Assembly: GCF_900475415.1 (NCBI RefSeq)
Contig: NZ_LS483388.1
Location: 263,501-327,500, forward strand
Source of the DNA: Streptococcus porcinus
GTDB lineage: Bacteria; Bacillota; Bacilli; Lactobacillales; Streptococcaceae
Direction of reading: 5' to 3'
DNA: 64,000 nt
Within the stretch, counting starts at the first letter, position 1. Every line of letters begins with the position of its first letter. A program made the translations under genes and the position numbers. The notes below the pieces were generated by a model. The model made no database searches and was not told where the DNA came from. It saw only the letters and a program-made list of their open reading frames with translations. Of this stretch, positions 53,889-62,340 are shown in pieces.

Positions 53889-54473
53889 ATGGGCTGGTGG
53901 AAAAAAAGTATTGATATTGTGAAAGAGTTAGACCCAGCTGCACGTAGCTCACTAGAAGTTATCCTAACTTATCCGGGATTAAAAGCTTTAGCGGCACACC
54001 GCGTTTCACATTTCTTATGGAGGCATGGCTTTAAATTATTGGCTCGAATGCACAGTCAGTTTTGGCGTTTTCTAACTCATATTGAAATTCATCCAGGAGC
54101 TACTATAGCGGCGGGTGTTTTTATTGACCATGGTGCTGGCTTAGTCATAGGTGAAACAGCAGAGATTGAAGAAGGTGTTATGCTTTATCATGGCGTTACT
54201 CTAGGTGGTACAGGCAAAGATTGGGGTAAACGCCATCCAACTGTCCGTAAAGGTGCCTTGATTTCTGCTCATGCTCAGGTTATAGGCCCTATTGAAATCG
54301 GAGCGGGTGCTAAAGTAGGAGCTGCAGCTGTAGTTCTATCTGATGTTCCAGAAGATGTGACAGTGGTTGGAGTACCGGCTAAGGTGGTTCGTGTTCATGG
54401 CCAAAAAGATGTGCTTAAAATTCAGTCAATTGAGCATCGACGTGAGGAATCTTATTACTCTTCAAAATTATAA
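53889..54473 (+). CDS. cysE: Serine O-acetyltransferase
   Basis: A 194-residue left-handed beta-helix enzyme that makes O-acetylserine, the cysteine precursor. IDHGAGLVIGETAEI and YHGVTLGGTGKDWGKRHPTV include the catalytic Asp/His pair and hexapeptide repeats. Shorter than the E. coli enzyme because the N-terminal helical part is reduced, the normal Firmicute form. GAGGAGG precedes it. Confidence 0.95.
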   Translation: MGWWKKSIDIVKELDPAARSSLEVILTYPGLKALAAHRVSHFLWRHGFKLLARMHSQFWRFLTHIEIHPGATIAAGVFIDHGAGLVIGETAEIEEGVMLYHGVTLGGTGKDWGKRHPTVRKGALISAHAQVIGPIEIGAGAKVGAAAVVLSDVPEDVTVVGVPAKVVRVHGQKDVLKIQSIEHRREESYYSSKL

Positions 54474-54499
54474 AAAGAAATAAGCAAAGGAAAGAATGC

Positions 54500-55843
54500 A
54501 TGATCAAAATATATGATACAATGACCCGCAGTTTACGTGATTTTGTTCCCTTAAAGGAAAATCAAATCAGTATGTATGTCTGTGGACCAACTGTTTATAA
54601 TTACATTCATATTGGGAATGCACGATCTGCTGTGGCCTTTGATACTATTCGTCGCTATTTTGAATATAGTGGCTATAATGTTAATTATATTTCCAACTTT
54701 ACAGATGTAGATGATAAAATTATTAAAGCCGCTGCTGAATCGGGAATATCCCCTAAAGCTTTAGCTGATAAATTTATTGAAGCTTTTATGGCTGACACGA
54801 AACAATTAGGTATCAAACCTGCAAGTCAAAATCCAAGGGTTATGGATTATATGGGGGAAATTATTGCTTTTGTGCAAGAGCTTATTCAAAAAGGTTTTGC
54901 CTATGAATCAGCTGGAGATGTTTACTTCCGTGTTACCAAATCGGAGAATTATGCTCGGCTTGCCAATAAAACGCTAGCAGACCTTGAAGTAGGAGCTAGT
55001 GGCCGGATTGATGCTGAAGCGACTTTAAAGGAAGATCCGCTTGATTTTGCTCTTTGGAAATCGGCTAAGCCGGGGGAAATTTTCTGGGACAGCCCTTGGA
55101 GTAAAGGACGTCCAGGCTGGCATATTGAGTGCTCTGTTATGGCGACTGAGATTCTTGGTGATACTATTGATATTCACGGTGGCGGTGCAGATTTAGAGTT
55201 TCCTCACCATACTAATGAAATTGCCCAGTCAGAAGCTAAAACAGGCCAAAGATTTGCCAATTATTGGATGCACAATGGTTTTGTCAATGTGGATAATGAA
55301 AAGATGTCCAAGTCGCTTGGCAATTTTGTAACCGTGCATGATATGCTAGAATCAGTAGATGGTCAGGTGCTCCGCTTTTTCTTAGCAACACAACAATATC
55401 GAAAACCCATTAACTTTACTGAGAAAGCCATTCGTGATGCTGAAGTCAACCTTAAGTACTTAAAGAATACTTATCTACTTCCTCTTAAAACAGTGTCTGA
55501 CACTAATCGCTTGTTTGATTTCAAAAAGTCTTTCAAAGAGGCTATGGACGATGATTTCAATGCTGCTAATGGTATAACGGTAATCTTTGATTTTGCTAAA
55601 TGGATTAATTCTGGCCATTATGATCAAACCATTAAAACTGCTTTTGGAGAAATGTTAGAGGTTTTTGGTATTGTTTTTCAAGAAGAAGTTATAGACAGCG
55701 AAGTTGAAGCTTTGATTGCACAACGGCAAACAGCGCGTGCGGCACGTGATTTTGCTAAAGCTGATAGCATTCGTGATCAACTTGCTGCACAAGGGATAAA
55801 ACTCTTGGATACAAAAGATGGTGTGAGGTGGACACGTGACTGA
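54500..55843 (+). CDS. cysS: Cysteinyl-tRNA synthetase
   Basis: A 447-residue class I synthetase. HIGH-type motif HIGNA near residue 36, CGPTVYN with a zinc ligand Cys near 28, KMSKSLGN near 268. It pairs with cysE in one transcript, linking cysteine supply and use. Its end overlaps the mrnC start by 8 bases. Confidence 0.97.
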   Translation: MIKIYDTMTRSLRDFVPLKENQISMYVCGPTVYNYIHIGNARSAVAFDTIRRYFEYSGYNVNYISNFTDVDDKIIKAAAESGISPKALADKFIEAFMADTKQLGIKPASQNPRVMDYMGEIIAFVQELIQKGFAYESAGDVYFRVTKSENYARLANKTLADLEVGASGRIDAEATLKEDPLDFALWKSAKPGEIFWDSPWSKGRPGWHIECSVMATEILGDTIDIHGGGADLEFPHHTNEIAQSEAKTGQRFANYWMHNGFVNVDNEKMSKSLGNFVTVHDMLESVDGQVLRFFLATQQYRKPINFTEKAIRDAEVNLKYLKNTYLLPLKTVSDTNRLFDFKKSFKEAMDDDFNAANGITVIFDFAKWINSGHYDQTIKTAFGEMLEVFGIVFQEEVIDSEVEALIAQRQTARAARDFAKADSIRDQLAAQGIKLLDTKDGVRWTRD

Positions 55844-56246
55844 TATTGATGTCAATCTCATTAACGGTATTGCATTAGCCTTTGAAGGGGATGCAGTTTA
55901 TTCTTATTATATCCGTAAGCACTTGATTTTTACAGGTCAAACCAAACCTAATCAGTTACATCACTTAGCAACGCGTTATGTATCTGCAAAGGCACAGGCG
56001 AGTCTTGCTCAGAAAATGTTAGAAGCTCAGCTATTAACAGAAAAAGAAGAGGACATTTACCGACGTGGTCGCAATACTAATAGTCATACCAAGGCTAAAA
56101 ATGCTGATGTGGTCACTTACCGCATGTCAACAGGGTTTGAAGCTCTTATGGGATATTTGGATATGACTGATCAAAAGGAACGTTTGGAAGCCCTGATTAC
56201 TTGGTGCATTGACGAGGTCGAAAAGACGACGGAAAAAGAGAGTTAA
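55836..56246 (+). CDS. mrnC: Mini-ribonuclease III
   Basis: A 136-residue RNase III-like enzyme without a double-stranded-RNA-binding domain, which trims 23S rRNA ends. The catalytic signature LAFEGDAVYSYYIR near residue 10 and the second acidic region GFEALMGYL are present. Start is GTG 55836, after GAGGTGG, inside the cysS end. Confidence 0.93.
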   Translation: MTDIDVNLINGIALAFEGDAVYSYYIRKHLIFTGQTKPNQLHHLATRYVSAKAQASLAQKMLEAQLLTEKEEDIYRRGRNTNSHTKAKNADVVTYRMSTGFEALMGYLDMTDQKERLEALITWCIDEVEKTTEKES

Positions 56247-56261
56247 TGCCTCTCTTTTTTT
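56234..56261 (+). terminator. Terminator after mrnC
   Basis: AAAAGAGAG pairs with CTCTCTTTT (9 bp, 7-nt loop) and a T-run follows; it overlaps the mrnC stop. Confidence 0.85.
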
Positions 56262-56373
56262 TGTGCTCTGTGTAGAGGGAAGTGACCACATCGAAAAATT
56301 ATCATCGAGTTTTTCCTTGTAAATTGTTCCTTTTTTATATACAATGACAGTAGTAGGAGAATCAGGAGGACAA

Positions 56374-56799
56374 ATGATGAAAAAAATGAGAGATTTAAAA
56401 GTTATTTGCTGTTTTGCCGCATTTATTTTGGGACTCGCTACATTTATAACAGTGCCACAAGTGTCTGCGGAAGAACTTATTGCACCGGTAAAAACAGAAA
56501 CCGCTTCAGAACAAACTAGTGGACTAATGGTTAATGCTCAACTGCGTGAAGGACAACCTATTATCGATTGTAAATTAGTAATTAGCCCAGAATTGGCAAA
56601 AGGAGGAGAAGCTATTGTTCAGTTATTGGATAGCCAAGACAATGTTTTAGCGACTATTCCTTACCAGATGCAGGCTGGTTGGCAAAGTATGACAGCTTGG
56701 TTTGATATGACGGGCTATAAAGCTGGTGATTACAGTATTAAAACGAGTTACAATGGACAAAGTGCACAGACGGACCTAATACACTATCAGCTAAAATAA
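56374..56799 (+). CDS. Secreted protein of unknown function
   Basis: A 141-residue precursor with a clear signal peptide (basic MMKKMRDLK, hydrophobic core, cleavage near VSA-E). The mature part (about 110 residues) looks like one beta-rich domain with strands such as AIVQLLDSQDNVLATIPYQM and YSIKTSYNG. No lipobox, LPXTG or transmembrane tail, so it is probably released. AGGAGG precedes ATG 56374; the earlier ATG 56344 is rejected. Function unknown. Confidence 0.75.
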   Translation: MMKKMRDLKVICCFAAFILGLATFITVPQVSAEELIAPVKTETASEQTSGLMVNAQLREGQPIIDCKLVISPELAKGGEAIVQLLDSQDNVLATIPYQMQAGWQSMTAWFDMTGYKAGDYSIKTSYNGQSAQTDLIHYQLK

Positions 56800-56815
56800 G
56801 CTCTTTTCAGACAAT

Positions 56816-56844
56816 ACTCCTGCCAGTAACTGGTAGGAGTTTTA
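56816..56844 (+). terminator. Terminator after the secreted protein
   Basis: ACTCCTGCCAG pairs with CTGGTAGGAGT (11 bp, one G-T) around a 3-nt loop, then TTTT. Confidence 0.85.
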
Positions 56845-56891
56845 AATTGAGCGAAAAAAGATTCAGGTAGGTCTCTCTTTGTCTGCTTTCG

Positions 56892-56900
56892 TGATATAAT
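56892..56900 (+). promoter_or_regulatory. Extended -10 promoter touching the rlmB start
   Basis: TGA-TATAAT is an extended -10 element with no -35. Its last base is 7 bp before ATG 56908, so transcription would begin at or beside the start codon. Confidence 0.6.
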
Positions 56901-56907
56901 AGGACTT

Positions 56908-57654
56908 ATGAAAGAAAATGATATGATTGAAACTAATGACATGGTCTACGGGGTACATGCAGTAACCGAGAGCCTAAATGCTAATACTGGAAATAAACTT
57001 TACATTCAAGAAGATTTACGAGGGAAAAATGTAGATACTATCAAGAATCTAGCAAGAGACAAAAAAGTTTCCATCTCTTGGGCTCCTAAAAAAACCTTAT
57101 CTGATATGACAGAAGGAGCTGTACACCAAGGGTTTGTACTTCGTGTCTCTGCCTTTGCCTACAGTGAATTGGAAACTCTTATTGCAAAAGCAGAGAAGGA
57201 AGAAAATCCATTAATATTAGTTCTAGATGGCTTAACAGACCCACATAACTTTGGTTCTATTTTGAGAACAGCAGATGCTACAAAAGTGTGTGGTGTAGTT
57301 ATTCCCAAGCACCGTGCTGTCGGAGTAACACCAGTCGTTGCAAAAACATCAACAGGTGCGGTAGAACATGTTCCTATCGCTAGGGTCACTAATCTTAGCC
57401 AAACCTTGGACAAACTGAAGGAAGCCGGTTTTTGGATTTTTGGGACCGATATGGATGGGACGCCAGTTCAGAAATGGAATACATCAGGAAAGCTAGTTCT
57501 TATCATAGGTAGTGAGGGAAAAGGCATTTCAACTAATATCAAAAAACAAGTAGATGAAATGATTACGATTCCCATGGATGGTCATGTGCAGAGCTTGAAT
57601 GCAGGTGTCGCAGCGGCTGTGCTGATGTATGAAGTTTTCCGCCATAAACTCTAG
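56908..57654 (+). CDS. rlmB: 23S rRNA (guanosine-2'-O)-methyltransferase, TrmH/RlmB family
   Basis: A 248-residue SPOUT methyltransferase modifying G2251 of 23S rRNA. Substrate-binding N-terminal domain (VYGVHAVTESL) and the SPOUT core with LDGLTDPHNFGSILRTA, IGSEGKGIS and MDGHVQSLNAGVAAAV. There is no ribosome site before ATG 56908, and the -10 is only 7 bp upstream: either the mRNA is leaderless or an internal start (56923 or 56941) is used. Confidence 0.9.
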   Translation: MKENDMIETNDMVYGVHAVTESLNANTGNKLYIQEDLRGKNVDTIKNLARDKKVSISWAPKKTLSDMTEGAVHQGFVLRVSAFAYSELETLIAKAEKEENPLILVLDGLTDPHNFGSILRTADATKVCGVVIPKHRAVGVTPVVAKTSTGAVEHVPIARVTNLSQTLDKLKEAGFWIFGTDMDGTPVQKWNTSGKLVLIIGSEGKGISTNIKKQVDEMITIPMDGHVQSLNAGVAAAVLMYEVFRHKL

Positions 57655-57661
57655 GATAGTT

Positions 57662-58195
57662 ATGAAGAAAAAAATACTCTTAGTTGACGGCTATAACATG
57701 ATTGCTTTTTGGGAAGAAACGCGTCAACTCTTTAAAACTAATCAGTTAGATCAGGCCAGAACAGTTCTTTTAAATAAGCTCAACAACTACGCGCATTTTG
57801 AAAAAATTGATATTATCTGCGTTTTTGATGCACAATTTGTACCAGGGGTACGTCAACGCTATGATCAGTATATGATTTCTGTCATTTTTACTGAAGAAGA
57901 AGAAACAGCCGATTCTTATATTGAGCGGACAGCAGCAGAGCTCAATACTGTTCTTAACCTCGTTGAAGTAGCCACCAGTGATCTTAATGAACAGTGGACA
58001 ATATTTTCAAAGGGAGCTCTACGAGTTCCAGCACGAGAGCTGGAAAGACGGGTTAATACCGTCAAATCAGATTTGGATCAAATGTCTAAAACGATCGAAA
58101 TGAAAAAGCCAAAGCTTCGTCCTTTTGAACAGGGGAAGATGCAAGAGCTCAAAGACCTAATGGATGATTTAGATTCGGGAAGCTTCGAAAAATAG
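57662..58195 (+). CDS. NYN-domain ribonuclease (YacP/Rae1 type)
   Basis: A 177-residue PIN-like endoribonuclease; in Bacillus the homologue Rae1 cuts mRNA in the ribosomal A-site. N-terminal LLVDGYNMIAFW contains the first catalytic Asp, and CVFDAQFVPG and EEETADSYIE carry further acidic residues. ATG 57662, 8 bp after rlmB, is preferred over ATG 57629 inside rlmB. Terminator-like hairpin at about 58212-58246. Confidence 0.85.
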   Translation: MKKKILLVDGYNMIAFWEETRQLFKTNQLDQARTVLLNKLNNYAHFEKIDIICVFDAQFVPGVRQRYDQYMISVIFTEEEETADSYIERTAAELNTVLNLVEVATSDLNEQWTIFSKGALRVPARELERRVNTVKSDLDQMSKTIEMKKPKLRPFEQGKMQELKDLMDDLDSGSFEK

Positions 58196-58382
58196 CATAT
58201 CTCTGGATATCAGAAAGGCTCTCTTTTGCAAAGAAGAGTCTTTTTGAGATTGATAGTTGATAAAAAATAGGTGCTAGTACGGATAAAACCTTAAAAAGCT
58301 TGCGTCTTAGCTTAGTTTCTGCTAGAATAACAAAATAATACTTTGACAATCGAATAAAAAACATTATCAATAAGGAGCTGCC

Positions 58383-59243
58383 ATGTCATTTTTTTTATTA
58401 ACAGATTCAACAGCTGATTTGGATCCTCAATGGGCTGAAGAGCATCAAGTTGAGGTTGTGGGACTAAGCATTGAATGTGAAGGGAAGATTTATTCAACTG
58501 TAGGATCGGAGGCTTTGACGAGCCAAGATCTGTTAGCTATGATGAAAGCCGGTAGCAAACCAACAACGAGTCAGATCAACGTCGGTACTTTTGAAGAAAT
58601 TTTTCGTCGTCATGCTAAAAACCAAGATGACCTTCTCTATATTGCCTTTTCATCGGTACTTTCAGGAACTTATCAAAGTGCTCTTATAGCTCGTGAGATG
58701 GTCTTGGAAGAATATCCTGATGCGGTAATCGAGATTGTGGATACACTAGCGGCAGCTGGCGGGGAAGGGTATCTGTCAATTCTTGCAGCGGAAGCCAGAG
58801 ATAAGGGGCGGAGTCTACAAGAAACCAAGGTTATGATTGAGGATATTCTACCTCGCCTTCGGACCTACTTTTTAGTGGATGACCTTTACCACCTCATGCG
58901 TGGTGGCCGCTTGTCAAAAAGCTCTGCTATTATAGGAAGCTTAGCAAGTATTAAACCAATTCTTTGGATTAATCGAGCAGGAAGCTTGGTGCCCATTGCA
59001 AAAGTCCGAGGGCGTAAAAAGGCTATTAATGAAATCATGAATCAAGTAGTTGGAGATATTGCTCATTCAACTGTTATCATTGGTTATTCTGATGATTTGG
59101 AATCTGCTCAGAAATTACGGGATGCTTTGCTAGAGAACCCTCAAATTAGCGATGTCTTAATTATGCCAATAGGCCCTGTTATTGCAGCTCACGTGGGCCC
59201 TAATACGCTAGCAGCATTTGCAATTGGTAAAGAAGTTCGATAA
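58383..59243 (+). CDS. DegV family fatty-acid-binding protein (FakB type)
   Basis: A 286-residue DegV protein. These bind a fatty acid and present it to the kinase FakA for phospholipid synthesis. N-terminal LTDSTADL and the central [11 protein letters not shown] and [21 protein letters not shown] are diagnostic, with the C-terminal [15 protein letters not shown]. fakA is not in the window. Confidence 0.88.
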   Translation: MSFFLLTDSTADLDPQWAEEHQVEVVGLSIECEGKIYSTVGSEALTSQDLLAMMKAGSKPTTSQINVGTFEEIFRRHAKNQDDLLYIAFSSVLSGTYQSALIAREMVLEEYPDAVIEIVDTLAAAGGEGYLSILAAEARDKGRSLQETKVMIEDILPRLRTYFLVDDLYHLMRGGRLSKSSAIIGSLASIKPILWINRAGSLVPIAKVRGRKKAINEIMNQVVGDIAHSTVIIGYSDDLESAQKLRDALLENPQISDVLIMPIGPVIAAHVGPNTLAAFAIGKEVR

Positions 59244-59318
59244 GTTATTAATAAGTCAAAATGAAGTGCATAACAGTCTTTTTGTCAGATAAAATCAAAA
59301 AAATAAAAATGATAAAGT

Positions 59319-59341
59319 ACTTGCTAGTGGCAAGTATTTTT
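59319..59341 (+). terminator. Terminator-like hairpin before rplM
   Basis: ACTTGC (59319-59324) pairs with GCAAGT (59330-59335), followed by ATTTTT. It overlaps the rplM -35 box and spacer. Confidence 0.6.
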
Positions 59342-59349
59342 GATATTAT
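59321..59349 (+). promoter_or_regulatory. rplM-rpsI promoter
   Basis: TTGCTA, 17 bp, TATTAT. Start of transcription expected near 59356, at the first base of the L13 leader. Confidence 0.65.
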
Positions 59350-59355
59350 AGTAAG

Positions 59356-59440
59356 CGGTATTGTTTACCCCATTTGAAAGGCCCCGGAACCTTCCAAATA
59401 CCTTTGCGTGGGACGGAACACCCACCAACACTTGTAAACA
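59356..59440 (+). ncRNA. L13 ribosomal-protein leader
   Basis: A closing stem TGTTTAC (59362-59368) with GTAAACA (59434-59440), an inner stem built from CATTTGAAAGG and CCTTCCAAATA, and a hairpin GTGGG/CCCAC. Position and architecture match the Firmicute L13 leader family, to which L13 (or its complex) binds to repress the operon. Confidence 0.8.
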
Positions 59441-59468
59441 AATATTACGAATTCGTATAGGAGAAATC

Positions 59469-59915
59469 ATGAACAAAACAACTTTCATGGCTAAAACTGG
59501 CCAAGTTGAACGCAAATGGTACGTTGTTGACGCAACAGATGTACCTCTTGGACGTCTTTCTGCAGTAGTTGCTAGCATACTTCGCGGAAAAAACAAACCA
59601 ACATTTACCCCACATACTGATACAGGTGATTTTGTAATTGTTATCAATGCTGAAAAAGTTAAATTAACTGGTAAAAAAGCAACTGATAAAATTTACTACA
59701 CTCACTCAATGTACCCAGGTGGATTAAAATCAATCTCAGCAGGTGAACTTCGTTCTAAAAATGCTGTGCGTTTGATTGAAAAATCTGTAAAAGGCATGCT
59801 TCCACATAACACTCTTGGACGTGCACAAGGTATGAAATTGAAAGTCTTCGTTGGCGGTGAACACACTCACGCAGCACAACAACCAGAAGTACTTGACATC
59901 TCAGGACTTATCTAA
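59469..59915 (+). CDS. rplM: Ribosomal protein L13
   Basis: A 148-residue 50S protein, standard sequence ([30 protein letters not shown]). ATG 59469 follows AGGAG; a longer frame from 59361 lies in the leader and is rejected. Cotranscribed with rpsI. Confidence 0.98.
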   Translation: MNKTTFMAKTGQVERKWYVVDATDVPLGRLSAVVASILRGKNKPTFTPHTDTGDFVIVINAEKVKLTGKKATDKIYYTHSMYPGGLKSISAGELRSKNAVRLIEKSVKGMLPHNTLGRAQGMKLKVFVGGEHTHAAQQPEVLDISGLI

Positions 59916-59935
59916 GAGGAAAGGAGCATTATATA

Positions 59936-60328
59936 ATGGCACAAGCACAATATGCAGGAACTGGTCGTCGTAAAAACGCTGTTGCACGCGTTCGTTTACT
60001 TCCAGGAACTGGTAAAATCACAGTTAACAACAAAGATGTTGAAGAATACATCCCACATGCTGACTTACGTTTAGTTATCAACCAACCTTTCGCAGTAACA
60101 TCTACTGAAGGTTCATATGATGTATTTGTAAACGTAAATGGTGGTGGTTATGGTGGGCAATCAGGAGCTATCCGTCATGGTATCGCTCGTGCATTGCTAC
60201 AAGTAGACCCAGACTTCCGCGATTCATTAAAACGCGCTGGACTTCTTACACGTGACGCACGTATGGTAGAACGTAAAAAACCAGGTCTTAAAAAAGCCCG
60301 TAAAGCATCACAATTCTCAAAACGTTAA
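59936..60328 (+). CDS. rpsI: Ribosomal protein S9
   Basis: A 130-residue 30S protein ending in the conserved [12 protein letters not shown] tail that contacts P-site tRNA. The 3' end is a known integration site for streptococcal integrative elements, and an element remnant starts right after it; the gene's coding end is intact. Confidence 0.98.
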   Translation: MAQAQYAGTGRRKNAVARVRLLPGTGKITVNNKDVEEYIPHADLRLVINQPFAVTSTEGSYDVFVNVNGGGYGGQSGAIRHGIARALLQVDPDFRDSLKRAGLLTRDARMVERKKPGLKKARKASQFSKR

Positions 60329-60354
60329 TATACACTGGTATATCAATATTTGGA

Positions 60355-60389
60355 AACACTTCATGGTTCACACCATGGGGTGTTTTTTT
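60355..60389 (+). terminator. Terminator of rplM-rpsI
   Basis: AACACTTCATGG pairs with CCATGGGGTGTT, followed by a T-run. The hairpin contains one of the TTCACACCAT motifs. Confidence 0.8.
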
Positions 60390-60437
60390 GTATTTTTTTA
60401 TGATTTTTCACACCATCTTTCACCCCTAATTCACACT
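60367..60437. repeat. TTCACMC repeat cluster (candidate integrase arm sites)
   Basis: TTCACACCAT at 60367-60376 and 60407-60416, TTCACCCC at 60419-60426 and TTCACACT at 60430-60437. Direct repeats near an integrase-gene end are typical of tyrosine-recombinase arm-binding sites in attachment regions. Not experimentally supported. Confidence 0.5.
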
Positions 60438-60948
60438 AGTCATTTTTCAAATTTCTAAAGGCAATTTCACCAACAGTCATTGGAACAATGTTCGAGGTAT
60501 TAATATATGTTTTAGTAATCAGGGTGTCACTATGTGTTAAAGCTTGAGAAATGTCCTCTAAGGATGTTCCAGCTTGTTTAGCAAGAGTTGCTCCAGTATG
60601 TCTTAACTTGTGTGGAGTGGCATGTTTTAGCTTAGGATGTCGTCTCTTGATTGAATTCATGCGATAATTGAGGTAATCAATATGCAAGACAACGTTTATA
60701 TTGTTTTGTCTATCATTGTAGGTAAATACAAACTGATTGTTTGTTTGCTTGATGCCAAATTGTTTTAGTTCTTCTCGTTGCAAGGCTTTCCATTTTTTCA
60801 ACAACTCCATCAGTTCAGTAGGAGCATTGAATAATGTGCGTTTGCCTCCCTTTGTTGCTTTTACATTTCCAAAGCGGTCTAAGGCATTTTCGATTAGGAT
60901 TTCGTTGTTTTTGAAGTTAATATGCTTCCATTTCTTGAATTGAGCTAG
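60436..60948 (-). pseudogene. Tyrosine integrase remnant (C-terminal half)
   Basis: About 170 codons of a Tn916-type tyrosine recombinase. C-terminal catalytic residues remain: HKLRHTGAT (His/Arg box II), a later LTHSDTLITKTYIN carrying the His and nucleophile Tyr. The N-terminal arm-binding and core-binding domains and the first catalytic Arg are missing. The frame is open only from a TGA at 60964-60966, and homology-like sequence begins near 60948 (AQFKKWKHINF). An internal ATG at 60810 is not a real start. The element cannot excise with this protein. Confidence 0.85.
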
Positions 60949-60983
60949 AAAAATACCGTGGCTTCATTATATCAAACCACGGT
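60949..60983 (-). terminator. Hairpin after xis
   Basis: On the minus strand, ACCGTGG and CCACGGT form a 7-bp stem around the xis stop region, followed by ATTTTT. It looks like an intrinsic terminator, now placed next to the truncated integrase. Confidence 0.55.
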
Positions 60984-61137
60984 TATAATGCTGCTGATTT
61001 TGTAACCAGTGATTGAGTTCGGCTCTATCAAAGCGGACAGTTTTTCCAACTCGAATAACTGGTAATCCCTTTTTTATCCAAGAATCAAGCGTATTATTGG
61101 CAATTCCTAGATACTTACAAGCTTGTTGCTTGTTCAA
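60967..61137 (-). CDS. xis: Excisionase (Xis), winged-helix/MerR-like
   Basis: A 56-residue DNA-binding protein with the excisionase-type pattern KQQACKYLGIANNTLDSWIKKGLP followed by IRVGKTVRFDRAELNHWL. Xis directs excision by a tyrosine integrase. Start is TTG (61135-61137); its TTGA overlaps the stop of the 38-codon ORF, with GAAAG upstream. Intact, although its integrase partner is not. Confidence 0.75.
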   Translation of the reverse strand: MNKQQACKYLGIANNTLDSWIKKGLPVIRVGKTVRFDRAELNHWLQNQQHYNRGLI

Positions 61138-61250
61138 GAATGACTTTCAACATTGTTACTATCCAATTTATTTTTTATTTCATTTTCTATAAGCTGGCTA
61201 ATTAACAGTTGTAGCTGATGAATTTGTTCATCTGGTAAAATCACTTGCAT
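61134..61250 (-). CDS. 38-residue ORF coupled to xis
   Basis: Encodes a small amphipathic, Leu/Gln/Ile-rich protein (begins MQVILPDEQIHQLQ), with GGACAG and AAAAGG upstream of the ATG and a stop overlapping the xis start. No known function; it may be needed mainly for translational coupling of xis. Confidence 0.5.
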   Translation of the reverse strand: MQVILPDEQIHQLQLLISQLIENEIKNKLDSNNVESHS

Positions 61251-61309
61251 AGCCTTTTCTGTCCTTTCATGATATAATATTAGTAGTTATTATTTCTAAG
61301 GCGATTTGT

Positions 61310-62338
61310 TTACGGCAAGTCGTCTTTTTGTATGCCCCAAGTGTCGGAACTCTGGTGTTCACGGACATATTGGTCAATCTCCTTTCCATCGCTGTTAGTA
61401 AATTTCGATAGTCCCAATTTTAAGAGATCTTGGAGAAATTGGTCAGCTCCCTCAAGTGTGGTTGCCTCGTACTTAGCCACATAGAGTTTGGCTAAGGTCT
61501 TTGAGACTTGTTTTTCCGTCCATTGTTCCGATTGTCTAAGTGTTGGCTTGGTGCGTTCAATACTCAAACGAGTTTTGGTTTCCGTCTGGAGGTAAACCAG
61601 CCACCATTTGACGGGTTGGCATCTGCGCTTATTTGTGTCCCTGCCATTTGGTCTGACAAAACGGTAGTGTCCGTTGATTGCCTCAAAGTAAATGGCTGTC
61701 AGAGGTCTTTTAAGGTGTATTTGGTGAGCAATGATATTGGCTTTTCCTTGTCAACAACGGAGCTCTGCTCTGACCCAAGCGTTTGTCTCATCAAGGACTT
61801 TACCTTTACCTTTTTGTTCCATGAGTTTGTTATAGACGCACCATTGTTGGCTCCCTCGTGCCCCTATGGTGACGGTCTCACCAACCCGTTCGCCTGTTTC
61901 AAGGATTGACCGTTCGTGATAGTCCATATATTGTGCTCTTGTGATACACAAGCCTCGTTTACAGTAGGCGTAGAGGGTTTGAACAGATAAAGCCTTATCG
62001 TAGATGTCATTAGCAATATCTATTCGGGTAAAGTTGACTTGATAGCGGTATAGGCGTGTGACCAGAGCTACCCAGTTATTAGCATTACCAGCCATAAATT
62101 CTTCATATTGCCGACAGCCTTGTCCTTTGAGTTCCAGATAGACCCCCATCTTATCTAAGACTTGGTTAAAGTAAACTTTGATATCTGAACAGGCATAGTG
62201 GCGTTGATACTTGTTTATTCCCCAAACATTCAGCGTAAACTTATCTTGGGGAATGAGCAGTATCTCTTCTAGCACCTCTTCTGGTGGAACATCTTTAACA
62301 GTGACAGTGAAGTAGTCAATCCTCAGGCTGTTGTCCAT
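61310..62338 (-). pseudogene. mobT: MobT / Rep_trans relaxase-replication protein, interrupted by in-frame UGA
   Basis: A 342-codon frame of the Rep_trans family (Tn916 Orf20-type relaxase or rolling-circle initiator). It has LRIDYFTVTV, YLELKGQGCRQYEEF and FTRIDIANDIYD. A TGA at 61751-61753, after ...WVRAELRC, splits it; the same frame reopens and runs to 61310 without a shift, and the downstream part resembles the family C-terminus. So one base change separates it from a full-length protein. ATG 62338 is 2 bp from the previous gene's stop. Confidence 0.8.
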
Positions 62339-62340
62339 GT

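Noticed and set aside
60355..60437. CRISPR-like array from the TTCACMC repeats
   Set aside because: Units are only 7-10 bp with uneven spacing and there are no cas genes; arm-site or terminator repeats explain them better.
60737..60943. 68-codon plus-strand ORF
   Set aside because: Antisense shadow of the integrase remnant.
61508..61909. 133-codon plus-strand ORF
   Set aside because: Antisense to the mobT frame, which has clear family motifs; no ribosome site and no recognisable protein features.
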